Shown: positions 1 through 6,547 of the stretch, in pieces
Layout: each line of letters begins with the position of its first letter
How positions within the stretch are numbered: the stretch's first letter is position 1
Source of the DNA: Haladaptatiplasma sp964454575
Lineage (GTDB): Archaea; Thermoplasmatota; Thermoplasmata; Halarchaeoplasmatales; Halarchaeoplasmataceae
Assembly (NCBI GenBank): GCA_964454575.1
Contig: CAYVTG010000030.1
Span: 1-19,232 of the forward strand
Direction: 5' to 3'
Length of the DNA stretch: 19,232 nucleotides
Notes under the pieces: generated by a model
Told to the model about the DNA's origin: nothing
Seen by the model: only the letters and a program-made list of their open reading frames with translations
Database searches by the model: none
Program-made: the position numbers and the translations under genes

Positions 1-2
1 AA

Positions 3-167
3 ACCAGACATAGATATCCTGATGTGCCGTGGAAGGATATTACTGGGATGAGGGATAAGTTGATCCACGGGTATTTTGGTGTAGATATTGATGCAGTTTG
101 GGACACCATTCAAAGGGATATCCCTAAACTAAAAGAAGATGTTGAAAAAATTCTAAACGAAACATAA
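3..167 (+). CDS. HepT-like (DUF86) HEPN toxin, C-terminal fragment
   Basis: The 5' part lies outside the window; the open frame runs from base 3 to TAA at 165-167 and gives 54 residues. The fragment reads ...PWKDITGMRDKLIHGYFGVD..., which contains the Rx4HxY motif (R17, H22 and Y24 of the fragment) typical of HEPN ribonuclease toxins of the HepT/DUF86 family. In that family these residues form the RNase active site, or the site where the partner MNT nucleotidyltransferase adds AMP to the Tyr. The downstream helix rich in D, E and K matches the family C-terminus. The MNT antitoxin is not seen on the 3' side, so it would lie upstream, outside the window. The family call rests on the motif and C-terminal helix; the function is inferred. 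Confidence 0.75.
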   Translation, partial: TRHRYPDVPWKDITGMRDKLIHGYFGVDIDAVWDTIQRDIPKLKEDVEKILNET

Positions 168-229
168 ATTTGAATTGATTCTTTATGATCCTCCGTTTTC
201 AAAATAGCCCAAAGATCGTTGAGTGAAGA

Positions 230-237
230 TTTATAAA
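230..237 (+). promoter_or_regulatory. TATA box (box A) of the GNAT gene
   Basis: The sequence tttataaa is centred about 29 nt before the ATG at 263. With archaeal TATA-to-start spacing of about 26 nt, transcription would begin within a few bases of the start codon, so the mRNA is probably leaderless. There is no Shine-Dalgarno sequence before this ATG, which agrees. Confidence 0.5.
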
Positions 238-262
238 CAGCGACCAGATTGAACACGGGTAA

Positions 263-1219
263 ATGAACGTGAAAACTCATCTTATCAGGCCCTTCGTAGA
301 CGACGATTATCCGAAGATAGTGGACGTGCATAATTCGGTATATCCGGAATATAAGATATCCGTAAAAGAATTGAAGAAGTGGGACGACAACAGAGAGGAT
401 AAGATCATATTCGGTAGGTTCGTCTGTGAAAAAAACCACAAGGTAGTAGCCACGGGAGTCCACGATCAATCATCACACTTCTATCATCCCGGGAGATTCT
501 GGTGCGAAATATTGGTGCATCCGGATCATCGACAACAGGGGATCGGTTCGACCTTTTACAGATATTTGATGGATGCCCTGGAACAGTACGACCCCATGGA
601 GATCAAGGGCGAGGCAAGAGAGGACAATAAGGTGGGGATCAAATTCCTGGAACACAGAGATTTCAAGGAAGATAGGAGGAACTGGGAATCGCATCTGTAC
701 TTGGATAGATTCCGACCGGATGAATACGATGGATTATTGAAAAAGGTAAAGAATGAAGGAATAGAGATCAAGTCTATCAAGGAATTGGAATCTGATCCGG
801 ATAGGGATAAAAAGATGCATAGATTACACAACATACTCTTGGGAGATATCCCCAGTTCGGAGGAACATACCGATGTGGATCTCGAACAGTTTAAAAAATC
901 CATATACGATAATCCCAATCTGATCCCGGAGGCTAATCTGATAGCACTGTATAATGGTGAGTATATAGGAGAAACGAACCTGTGGACAAACCAAAGTGCT
1001 GAGCACTGGGATACCGGCCTTACCGGTGTGCTCAAAGAGTACCGTGGAAAAGGTGTCGCTACAGCTCTTAAAGTTATATCACTAAGATACGCCAAAGAAA
1101 AGGGATGTCCATTCGTAAAAACATGGAACGACACCACAAACGTAGGTATGCTGCACATAAACGAAAGACTGGGATTCGAAAGGAAACCGGCGTGGATCAC
1201 ATTCGTCAAGAAGATATGA
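263..1219 (+). CDS. Tandem GNAT-family N-acetyltransferase
   Basis: The 318-aa protein has two GNAT acetyltransferase domains, as in mycothiol-synthase-like and other double GNAT proteins. The N-terminal domain carries the acetyl-CoA motif A as VHPDHRQQGIGS (about residues 86-96). The C-terminal domain carries YRGKGVATALK (about 260-270), followed by the NxxMLxINxRLGF signature near residue 300. Both pyrophosphate-binding Q/RxxGxG/A loops look intact, so both domains may bind acetyl-CoA. The substrate cannot be read from sequence; small-molecule or antibiotic amines are the usual range for this family. The gene stands alone, with its own TATA box and an apparently leaderless start at 263. It lies between two toxin-antitoxin loci, so it belongs to the accessory part of the window. 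Confidence 0.88.
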   Translation: MNVKTHLIRPFVDDDYPKIVDVHNSVYPEYKISVKELKKWDDNREDKIIFGRFVCEKNHKVVATGVHDQSSHFYHPGRFWCEILVHPDHRQQGIGSTFYRYLMDALEQYDPMEIKGEAREDNKVGIKFLEHRDFKEDRRNWESHLYLDRFRPDEYDGLLKKVKNEGIEIKSIKELESDPDRDKKMHRLHNILLGDIPSSEEHTDVDLEQFKKSIYDNPNLIPEANLIALYNGEYIGETNLWTNQSAEHWDTGLTGVLKEYRGKGVATALKVISLRYAKEKGCPFVKTWNDTTNVGMLHINERLGFERKPAWITFVKKI

Positions 1220-1243
1220 ACTATCAGACCGTTACTAACAAAG

Positions 1244-1274
1244 TTTATGTATAACCCATTATATAGTAACTATA
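1244..1274 (+). promoter_or_regulatory. Promoter and possible operator of the RHH/MazF toxin-antitoxin operon
   Basis: A TATA-like element tttatgtata lies at 1244-1253. Directly after it is the inverted repeat tatagt-a-actata at 1262-1274 (6-bp arms, 1-nt centre), between the box and the expected transcription start near 1275. Ribbon-helix-helix antitoxins usually bind such short palindromes and repress their own operon, so this is a plausible autoregulatory operator. The function is inferred. Confidence 0.4.
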
Positions 1275-1284
1275 GGTAGATATA

Positions 1285-1512
1285 GTGAGCGACGTTACGA
1301 CGGTACAGATAAAGAGAAAAACCTTGGAAAGACTACAGAAGGATAAAGACTACTCCAGACAGACCTACGACGAACTTATACAGAAAATACTTGACATATA
1401 TGAACAGGTAAAGAACAATAACCAATACGACGAATTCTTGCATAAGATACAGCAGCCCAAGATGAAAGAACTATGGGATAATCCGGAAGACGAGGAATGG
1501 GAAGATGCTTGA
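1285..1512 (+). CDS. Ribbon-helix-helix antitoxin
   Basis: The 75-aa protein begins at GTG. Residues 4-15 (VTTVQIKRKTLE) look like the beta-strand and first helix of a ribbon-helix-helix DNA-binding fold, followed by a second helix around residues 24-42 (YSRQTYDELIQKILDIYEQ). The C-terminal tail is acidic (ELWDNPEDEEWEDA), as expected for an antitoxin segment that wraps around a toxin. The stop codon lies beyond the start of the next gene (8-nt overlap), and that gene encodes a MazF/PemK-like protein, so the two form a type II toxin-antitoxin operon. By family it should neutralise the toxin and repress the operon, perhaps at the palindrome at 1262-1274. The cognate pairing rests on gene context. 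Confidence 0.72.
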   Translation: MSDVTTVQIKRKTLERLQKDKDYSRQTYDELIQKILDIYEQVKNNNQYDEFLHKIQQPKMKELWDNPEDEEWEDA

Positions 1513-1819
1513 ACCCGGTGATATAATACTAACAAAGGTTCAGTTCACCGACACTTTTGAGATCAAGAAAAGACCGGCATTGGTCCTTTTTGAAGAGATG
1601 AACAATGTGGTGATCGCAGGTATAACAAGTAATCTAAAAATGGATGGAATACCCTTGTCCAAAGAAGAGGGAGCCCTAAAAGAAAGTGTTATAAAATTGA
1701 ACTACATCTTTACGGTATCGAATCTGATGGTAGAGAAAGTACTTTTTAAACTAAATAAAGAAAAGAAGGCTAAAGTTTACGAAGAACTGAAGAAAAAATT
1801 ATCCGGTTTGAATGGCTAG
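1505..1819 (+). CDS. MazF/PemK-like mRNA interferase toxin
   Basis: The 104-aa product begins LEPGDIILTKVQFTDTFEIKKRPALVLF, the standard opening of PemK/MazF-family proteins: the GDI strand and a KKRPALVL strand with the conserved Arg-Pro. It continues with a strand and loop containing AGITSN, where the family has a conserved Ser/Thr. The C-terminal helix is lysine-rich (KLNKEKKAKVYEELKKKL). Members of this family are sequence-specific endoribonucleases that cut mRNA and arrest growth. The length is usual for the family and no disruption is visible. It overlaps the antitoxin gene by 8 nt, which implies translational coupling. The cut site and activity cannot be deduced. Confidence 0.8.
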   Translation: MLEPGDIILTKVQFTDTFEIKKRPALVLFEEMNNVVIAGITSNLKMDGIPLSKEEGALKESVIKLNYIFTVSNLMVEKVLFKLNKEKKAKVYEELKKKLSGLNG

Positions 1820-2163
1820 TATCACGAACGTTAGGAACTCGAAAGGGTCGTCCTCTCTATCAAGGTCTTATGGAATTACACGAAAAGAGAGTGATAACAT
1901 CATTTTCTTTTCCCATATATCTTAGACCAAAGGTATCTTCCTTTAACCTTAAAAAAGTAGATAAACGCCGATAGAGTCAACACCTTCAGCACACAAAAGA
2001 TACACATATTTACACCTCGAAATCGCTTTCCAAAGAACTTAGCATGATATACTTCAAATAGAGAACACTTTTTAAACTTATGGTGATTTAAAGGTGAGAA
2101 TATATCTTAATAGTTAGGTAGAATGATGACCGCAATATTAATAACTTCAATTGTTATATATCT
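1820..2163. other. Intergenic region with only weak small-ORF candidates
   Basis: This 344-nt AT-rich gap lies between the MazF-like gene and the 177-aa gene. It holds TATA-like elements at 2069-2080 (tttttaaactta) and 2099-2106 (aatatatc), which probably serve the downstream gene. A short inverted repeat, ataac/gttat, lies at 2141-2157. A 35-codon minus-strand ORF and a 14-codon plus-strand ORF are listed separately. I see no RNA gene or mobile-element end here. Confidence 0.5.
1900..2007 (-). CDS. Possible small hydrophobic peptide
   Basis: The 35-aa frame begins at ATG (2007-2005) and ends at TGA (1902-1900). The peptide has a hydrophobic first half (IFCVLKVLTLSAFIYFF) that could span a membrane, then a basic tail (KVKGRYLWSKIYGKRK). 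A gaggtg ribosome-binding-site-like sequence (plus strand 2014-2019) sits 6 nt before the ATG, and a TATA-like gtatatc (plus strand 2046-2052) lies further upstream. The shape recalls small membrane peptides, including type I toxins, but I recognise no family and such a frame can arise by chance. Confidence 0.2.
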   Translation of the reverse strand: MCIFCVLKVLTLSAFIYFFKVKGRYLWSKIYGKRK

Positions 2164-2697
2164 ATGATGAAACACAAAGTAAAGGGTGACGTTTTCGATA
2201 AGACATTCGAGTATGTAAAGAAGAAAGCGGGTAAAAACGGTTTGGAAAAATTAAGCTTTAAAAAGGAAAATTATCCCATAGTCAAATGGTTCCCTTTTTC
2301 GGAGTACTGCAAATTGTTGGATGAGATACAAAAAGAGATAATGAACGATGATATTTCAAAAATATATGACATGGGTTATTACATGATCAAAGATGATATA
2401 CGCTGGAGAACCGTTTTCAAAAACAAAAATCCCGTAGAGATATTCTCTACATCCAAAAGGCAGAAAGAACAATATGTGGTAGGGGAGTTCAAAAGTGAGT
2501 TGGTCGACGAAGGGGAAATCCGCATAAAATTAATGATAGAACATGAAGAAGATTTATGCACTGATCTGTGGTGCGAATCCTATCACGGCCGGATACAGGC
2601 AATATTGGATCTGACTGAATTCGATGGAGATATAGAAAAAGAACTTAATAGGTATGAGAAAAAAACCATATGCGATTATCACATAAGATGGCAGTGA
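2164..2697 (+). CDS. Uncharacterised protein, possibly DUF2378/heme-NO-binding-associated type
   Basis: I do not firmly recognise this 177-aa protein. It opens KVKGDVFDKTFEYVKKKAG and has a central helix-rich part around YPFSEY-type residues (FPFSEYCKLLDEIQKEI, about 43-60). A segment IYDMGYYMIKDDIRW follows, and the protein ends with CDYHIRW (about 170-176). A GxxF-type start, a Tyr-Pro plus helix region, and a terminal CxYxIxW strand are features I associate with DUF2378 (TIGR02265) and related ligand-binding folds near V4R and heme-NO-binding domains. No transmembrane segment or catalytic motif is visible. Two adjacent ATGs (2164 and 2167) are possible starts. There is no clear ribosome binding site; a TATA-like box at 2099-2106 would give a leader of about 35 nt. 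The function is unknown. Confidence 0.6.
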   Translation: MMKHKVKGDVFDKTFEYVKKKAGKNGLEKLSFKKENYPIVKWFPFSEYCKLLDEIQKEIMNDDISKIYDMGYYMIKDDIRWRTVFKNKNPVEIFSTSKRQKEQYVVGEFKSELVDEGEIRIKLMIEHEEDLCTDLWCESYHGRIQAILDLTEFDGDIEKELNRYEKKTICDYHIRWQ

Positions 2698-2737
2698 AAT
2701 ATCAGAGGATCTTCTTCTCTATCATTCTAACTCTCTG

Positions 2738-2760
2738 GTTAAACTATAGTTTAACTTTTT
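2738..2760 (+). terminator. Perfect 18-bp palindrome followed by T5
   Basis: GTTAAACTATAGTTTAAC (2738-2755) is identical to its reverse complement and is followed by ttttt (2756-2760), 40 nt after the stop of the 177-aa gene. As RNA it could form a 7-bp stem with a 4-nt loop before a U-tract, which suits transcript termination. As DNA it could equally be a dimeric regulator site. The sequence does not decide between the two. Confidence 0.4.
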
Positions 2761-2870
2761 AATAAAAGTTGTGCGTGAATTTCACTTTCATCGTCTATTT
2801 AACGTGTTTTGCCAAAATATGTTAAGAGCTTAAAGTAAATTTCTTGTATGGGAATCATCGATCTTAACCA

Positions 2871-3035
2871 ATGATGATCCACAGGAATATACCTGAAAGA
2901 TCGTTGAAGAGAGTTAAGATCTGCTTGAGTTGTTATCCACCTATAGATGTTGAATACCTTTCTAATACAACCGATATGATCGAAGATGCCATGAAAGATA
3001 TAAATATAGATCTGAGGGATAACTTATGCAAGTAA
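2871..3035 (+). CDS. Possible 54-aa small protein
   Basis: The frame begins at ATG ATG (2871) and ends at TAA (3033-3035); an in-frame TAA at 2865-2867 fixes the start. The product has a basic N-terminus (MMIHRNIPERSLKRVK), the segment ICLSCYPPIDVEYL, and an amphipathic acidic helix (TDMIEDAMKDINIDL). This looks more protein-like than random translation of AT-rich DNA. Two of its three cysteines are in CLSC. I recognise no family, and no ribosome binding site is seen. It could be a genuine small gene or a remnant of a longer one. Confidence 0.33.
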   Translation: MMIHRNIPERSLKRVKICLSCYPPIDVEYLSNTTDMIEDAMKDINIDLRDNLCK

Positions 3036-3047
3036 GATGCTCAGGTA

Positions 3048-3665
3048 TCAGTCTGTAAATTTTTCACGGATACCGATTTTATTAAGGAATTTTGGTAAAT
3101 AAAACACGGATAGTACTATACCACCAAGTAGGAAGCCCCCTATTATATCCGTAGGATAGTGTACAGCCAGCAGTAACCTGGAGGATCCTATCAGGAAGGA
3201 CAATATCAGAAGAGGGAACAATTTGAACCATTCGATCTCGTCTTTGTGGAAGATAAAAAAGTACACTCCAACGTAAAACACCAAAGACACCACTGCATGC
3301 CCGCTGGGGTAGCTGTAATCCGTCAGCGATAATACGCCGTAATCCGGTCTGGGTCTGCGTAAAATCAATTTGAATATCTTAAGGACTACCGAGCTCAACA
3401 TCATCCCGGCGAACACAGACGCTTTTTCCAACCGTTCTTCGTACCAAAGATATAGAAAAACAAGGACCGTACCCGGTACGATAGCAAAATAACCGCCCAG
3501 GGATGTGATAAAAAGAAACACACCTGGATCGTGCTGCCCGTAGCCATAGTACAACGTTTCGGTCGCAGCCGAATCCACAGCATCAGATATACCAAAGTGA
3601 ACTATCAGAGTCACCAGTAGAAAACATAGTATCAAAGTGATCCAGTAGGCATTCTCTCGTTCCAT
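3048..3665 (-). CDS. PAP2-family membrane phosphatase
   Basis: The 205-aa membrane protein carries all three parts of the PAP2 phosphatase signature. K99-x6-R106-P107 lies in KLILRRPRP, P120-S-G-H123 in YPSGHAVV, and R163-x5-H169-x3-D173 in SRLLLAVHYPTD. In this superfamily the two His residues act as nucleophile and general acid, and the enzymes hydrolyse lipid phosphates such as phosphatidate or polyprenyl diphosphate, with the active site at the membrane surface. About six hydrophobic segments are visible. The frame could open at TTG 3677, but the ATG at 3665 is preferred because a TATA-like attcttttat (plus strand 3691-3700) is about 30 nt upstream, which would place the transcript start at or near this ATG. 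The lipid substrate is unknown; polyprenyl phosphate recycling is one possibility. Confidence 0.87.
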   Translation of the reverse strand: MERENAYWITLILCFLLVTLIVHFGISDAVDSAATETLYYGYGQHDPGVFLFITSLGGYFAIVPGTVLVFLYLWYEERLEKASVFAGMMLSSVVLKIFKLILRRPRPDYGVLSLTDYSYPSGHAVVSLVFYVGVYFFIFHKDEIEWFKLFPLLILSFLIGSSRLLLAVHYPTDIIGGFLLGGIVLSVFYLPKFLNKIGIREKFTD

Positions 3666-3690
3666 CTTTATGCACAAACAACCATCACCA

Positions 3691-3700
3691 ATAAAAGAAT
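3691..3700 (-). promoter_or_regulatory. TATA box of the PAP2 gene
   Basis: Read on the minus strand the sequence is attcttttat, centred about 30 nt before the ATG at 3665. It supports that start over the TTG at 3677, which would lie upstream of or at the transcript start. Confidence 0.4.
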
Positions 3701-3754
3701 ATCCTCAAAGTAAGGCTCTCCCGGGTTTTCTCGCATCGAAATACACCGCTCTTC

Positions 3755-6547
3755 CTACGACAAGATAGCTTTGGCGGTCAAATCCAAGAGATCTTCTATA
3801 TTCACGACTTCAACTGGGACCAGATCACCTTTTTGGGTGTAGAACAGATATGGCTTCACCTCTTTATTGGGATACACCTTTTTGACCGCATGGTAGTAGA
3901 CGCTTAGCTGCTTGAAGTACTCATGCAGATCCGCCTTTGACCTATCTGTCTTGTAATCCACCAGACGTACCGTGTCACCGTCAACGTTCAAAAGGTCGAT
4001 GGTCCCTTGGAACAGTATCTTACGGCCGTCTTTCTCTAGTGGTAGTAAACAGATCGTTTCAGCACTGAGCTCCCCGCCCAAAGAATCTATGTGATACTTT
4101 ACGTTCTCCTCGTCAACATTCTCCGGCAAAATGCCGCCTTCCTTGACGTACCTCTCGGCGAATCTGTGTACCTTGATCCCGTATTCCTTTCCCATACCGG
4201 GCTCAGCAGAATGTTTTGCCATGGAGCTGGGTGAAAATTTGGCGGGAGAATGTATCTTCACGGGTGCAGCGGAAAATTCAGGTTTTACCTGAACTGTAGA
4301 CTCGCTAACATCCAAAACAGGATCCACGACCTCCGGTTCAATATCCATATTGAGGAAGAACTCAGACTCATTATCGCGCTGGGCGGTCAAAAACAGATAA
4401 CTCTCGGCACGCGTCATGGCAACATAGAACAATCTACGCTCCTCGTCATGGTCGCCGGAAAGGCATTTGGAAAGCACAAAACTGCGCCAGTTATCGTAGT
4501 TGAACGGCATACCTTCTCGTGAATATATCTTGTTCTGACGAAGTCCGATGGGATCTTTAAAGCTCAATGGACTGCCGAAGCCTCCACCGCCTTTGCCCAC
4601 ATCTGCTAGTATCACTACGGGATACTCGAGTCCCTTGGAGCTGTGGATGGTCTGGATCTTGAAGACGTTATCATGGGTAGAGCTATCAACGTCGTAGGTA
4701 TGACCGGATTCGATGTTCGCTTCGATGAAGTTGATCATATCTGCAGTGTTCAGATAGGTCGAGTTGTAAACGTTCTGGAGCACTTCGATGATCTTGTCGC
4801 AGAAGGCGTTGTCCATACCGTACAGATCGAATACCTGTCGCGAGAATTGACCTATGGTTTTTGCACGCTTCAGCTCTTCGATGAACCGACGCATGTCGGC
4901 TGGATATTTTTTTGTCTCGAATATATGCACAACATCCGCATAACGATATCCTGCAAGGTCAAGGAGCACGGCCCAGCCCCTTTTAGAATATTTATCCTTT
5001 ACTACCCGCAGCCAGGCCAGTAACACCAGAGATGGTTTGGTCAGGAACAATTCTATACCGCCTTCATAGGCTACCGGCATACCGTACTCTTCAGCCGCCT
5101 TAAGTAGGCGCAGACCGAATTTTCTCGTTCTGGTTAGAACGGCGATATCGTTGTGATCCAGTCCGTACTCGGGATCGCTGACCAGCTCTTCTATCTTCCA
5201 AAGTATCAACTCTGCCTCATCCTTAGCCACATAGGCCGCTATCTCCGTTTTACCGGTATCCTTTACGGCCTTCAATCTTGTTATACGTTCACGGATCTCA
5301 TCCTTGTCCAGTATCTCTTCCTTTGTAGCTTCCACCGTGAGACCCTGTTCAGAAAAGTCGATTATCGGCTGTGTGGAACGGTAATTTTTCTCCAGCGGTA
5401 TACTGTCTTCGATAGTAGTCGGATAGTTTATACGTATATGGTCTTCGTTCAGCTCACCTTTGTAGCGCTCAAGCCTCTCTTCGAAGAGCAGTATGTTGTC
5501 AACCGATGCATACTGGAAGGAAAATATACTCTGTTTCCAGTCTCCCACCACACATATGTTACCAGTACGTGACAGCAATAAAGCGAGTTTGAACTGTATC
5601 TCATTGGTGTCTTGGAACTCGTCTATCATCACGTATTCGAAGCTGAGTTTCTCACGCAGTTCATGGTCTTCGCAGAGCAGAGCGAAGGCGAACATCACCA
5701 TTAGGCTGAAATTGATGTAGTTTCTGCTCAAGGCGTACTCGATGTACTCGAAGTAAACGTCGTGTATGAAGGACTTCAACGCTTCCCTATCTTCGTAAAA
5801 GCACTCGGTGGCATAGCGTTCCGGTACCTGCTCACCTTCTCCACGGATCTCCAGATGATCTGGAGCGTCGCTGGTAAAGCACTTGTTCTTGTAAGCACCA
5901 AGCTTCTTCCTGAGCTCGGACTGTTTGAAACCACTGGCACCCGGGATCGGCTCGTTCATCTTGTCGAAGAGTTTTTTGAACTCGTCGAAGTCGCCGTCCA
6001 GATGCCTGTCTGAGTTCCTGAACCAACCCTCTGACGTTGGTATTATACCTTTAGCACCGAGAGACTTGATAAGTCCTAGAAGGTCAACTTGATAACCGAT
6101 AACTCGGTAAAAATCGTTGTACTCGGGATGCTCTTCAATGAAAGAATTGAAAAAGCGCGTAAATTCGTTCTCTTCGATGACCTGGTTCTCCATCACACCG
6201 GTCGAACCGGTAAGTCGGTCGTGGATGCCCAGTATCTCAGGTGCTTCAAAGCCGTACTCCTTCAGTATGTTGTTGCACAGGCTGTGAAAGGTCGATATGG
6301 GAGCGTCCCTCAGAGCGGATTTGCTGCGACCGCACATATTTATTATACGCTCCTTCATATTTTCAGCAGCATTGTTGGTGAAGGTTATCAGTAGTATATC
6401 GTCGGGTTCCACACCGCAGTTATCGAGTATATGCGCATACCTCAATGAAACGGTGTATGTTTTACCCGTACCCGGTCCGGCATCGGCTATGTAGATACCA
6501 TCGGTCTCCTGGATGAGTTTCTTCTGTTGCTCGTTAGGTCCGCTCAT
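3755..6547 (-). CDS. AddA/RecB-like UvrD-family helicase with C-terminal nuclease
   Basis: The 930-aa protein has the full superfamily 1 (UvrD/Rep) helicase motif set. These are Walker A ADAGPGTGKTYT (21-32), ITFTNNAAENMKERI (54-68), Walker B VMIDEFQDTNEIQ (306-318), VVGDWKQSIFSFQ (333-345), the NYRST motif (388-392), IQTIHSSKGLEYPVV (631-645) and LFYVAMTRAESYL (706-718). The last 150 residues form a PD-(D/E)XK nuclease of RecB type: H794, GTID with D851, DYK with D864 and K866, and QLSVYY with Q880. This architecture is that of AddA. It should unwind and degrade double-strand DNA ends to prepare them for recombination, with the AddB-like partner. The gene overlaps the upstream partner gene by 4 nt (ATGA). 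It is shorter than Bacillus AddA (about 1230 aa). Confidence 0.85.
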   Translation of the reverse strand: MSGPNEQQKKLIQETDGIYIADAGPGTGKTYTVSLRYAHILDNCGVEPDDILLITFTNNAAENMKERIINMCGRSKSALRDAPISTFHSLCNNILKEYGFEAPEILGIHDRLTGSTGVMENQVIEENEFTRFFNSFIEEHPEYNDFYRVIGYQVDLLGLIKSLGAKGIIPTSEGWFRNSDRHLDGDFDEFKKLFDKMNEPIPGASGFKQSELRKKLGAYKNKCFTSDAPDHLEIRGEGEQVPERYATECFYEDREALKSFIHDVYFEYIEYALSRNYINFSLMVMFAFALLCEDHELREKLSFEYVMIDEFQDTNEIQFKLALLLSRTGNICVVGDWKQSIFSFQYASVDNILLFEERLERYKGELNEDHIRINYPTTIEDSIPLEKNYRSTQPIIDFSEQGLTVEATKEEILDKDEIRERITRLKAVKDTGKTEIAAYVAKDEAELILWKIEELVSDPEYGLDHNDIAVLTRTRKFGLRLLKAAEEYGMPVAYEGGIELFLTKPSLVLLAWLRVVKDKYSKRGWAVLLDLAGYRYADVVHIFETKKYPADMRRFIEELKRAKTIGQFSRQVFDLYGMDNAFCDKIIEVLQNVYNSTYLNTADMINFIEANIESGHTYDVDSSTHDNVFKIQTIHSSKGLEYPVVILADVGKGGGGFGSPLSFKDPIGLRQNKIYSREGMPFNYDNWRSFVLSKCLSGDHDEERRLFYVAMTRAESYLFLTAQRDNESEFFLNMDIEPEVVDPVLDVSESTVQVKPEFSAAPVKIHSPAKFSPSSMAKHSAEPGMGKEYGIKVHRFAERYVKEGGILPENVDEENVKYHIDSLGGELSAETICLLPLEKDGRKILFQGTIDLLNVDGDTVRLVDYKTDRSKADLHEYFKQLSVYYHAVKKVYPNKEVKPYLFYTQKGDLVPVEVVNIEDLLDLTAKAILS

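Larger units (their letters stand above)
2698..3047. other. Intergenic region with a palindrome and a small ORF
   Basis: This 350-nt gap separates the convergent 177-aa gene and the PAP2 gene. It holds the 18-bp perfect palindrome at 2738-2755 and a 54-codon ORF at 2871-3035, both described separately. The rest is AT-rich with no recognisable element. Confidence 0.5.

Noticed and set aside
1819..1974. Open frame after the MazF-like gene containing GTRKGRPLYQG
   Set aside because: It has no promoter or ribosome binding site and only a late ATG (1870). Its open length is explained by chance; it may be a remnant, but there is no support.
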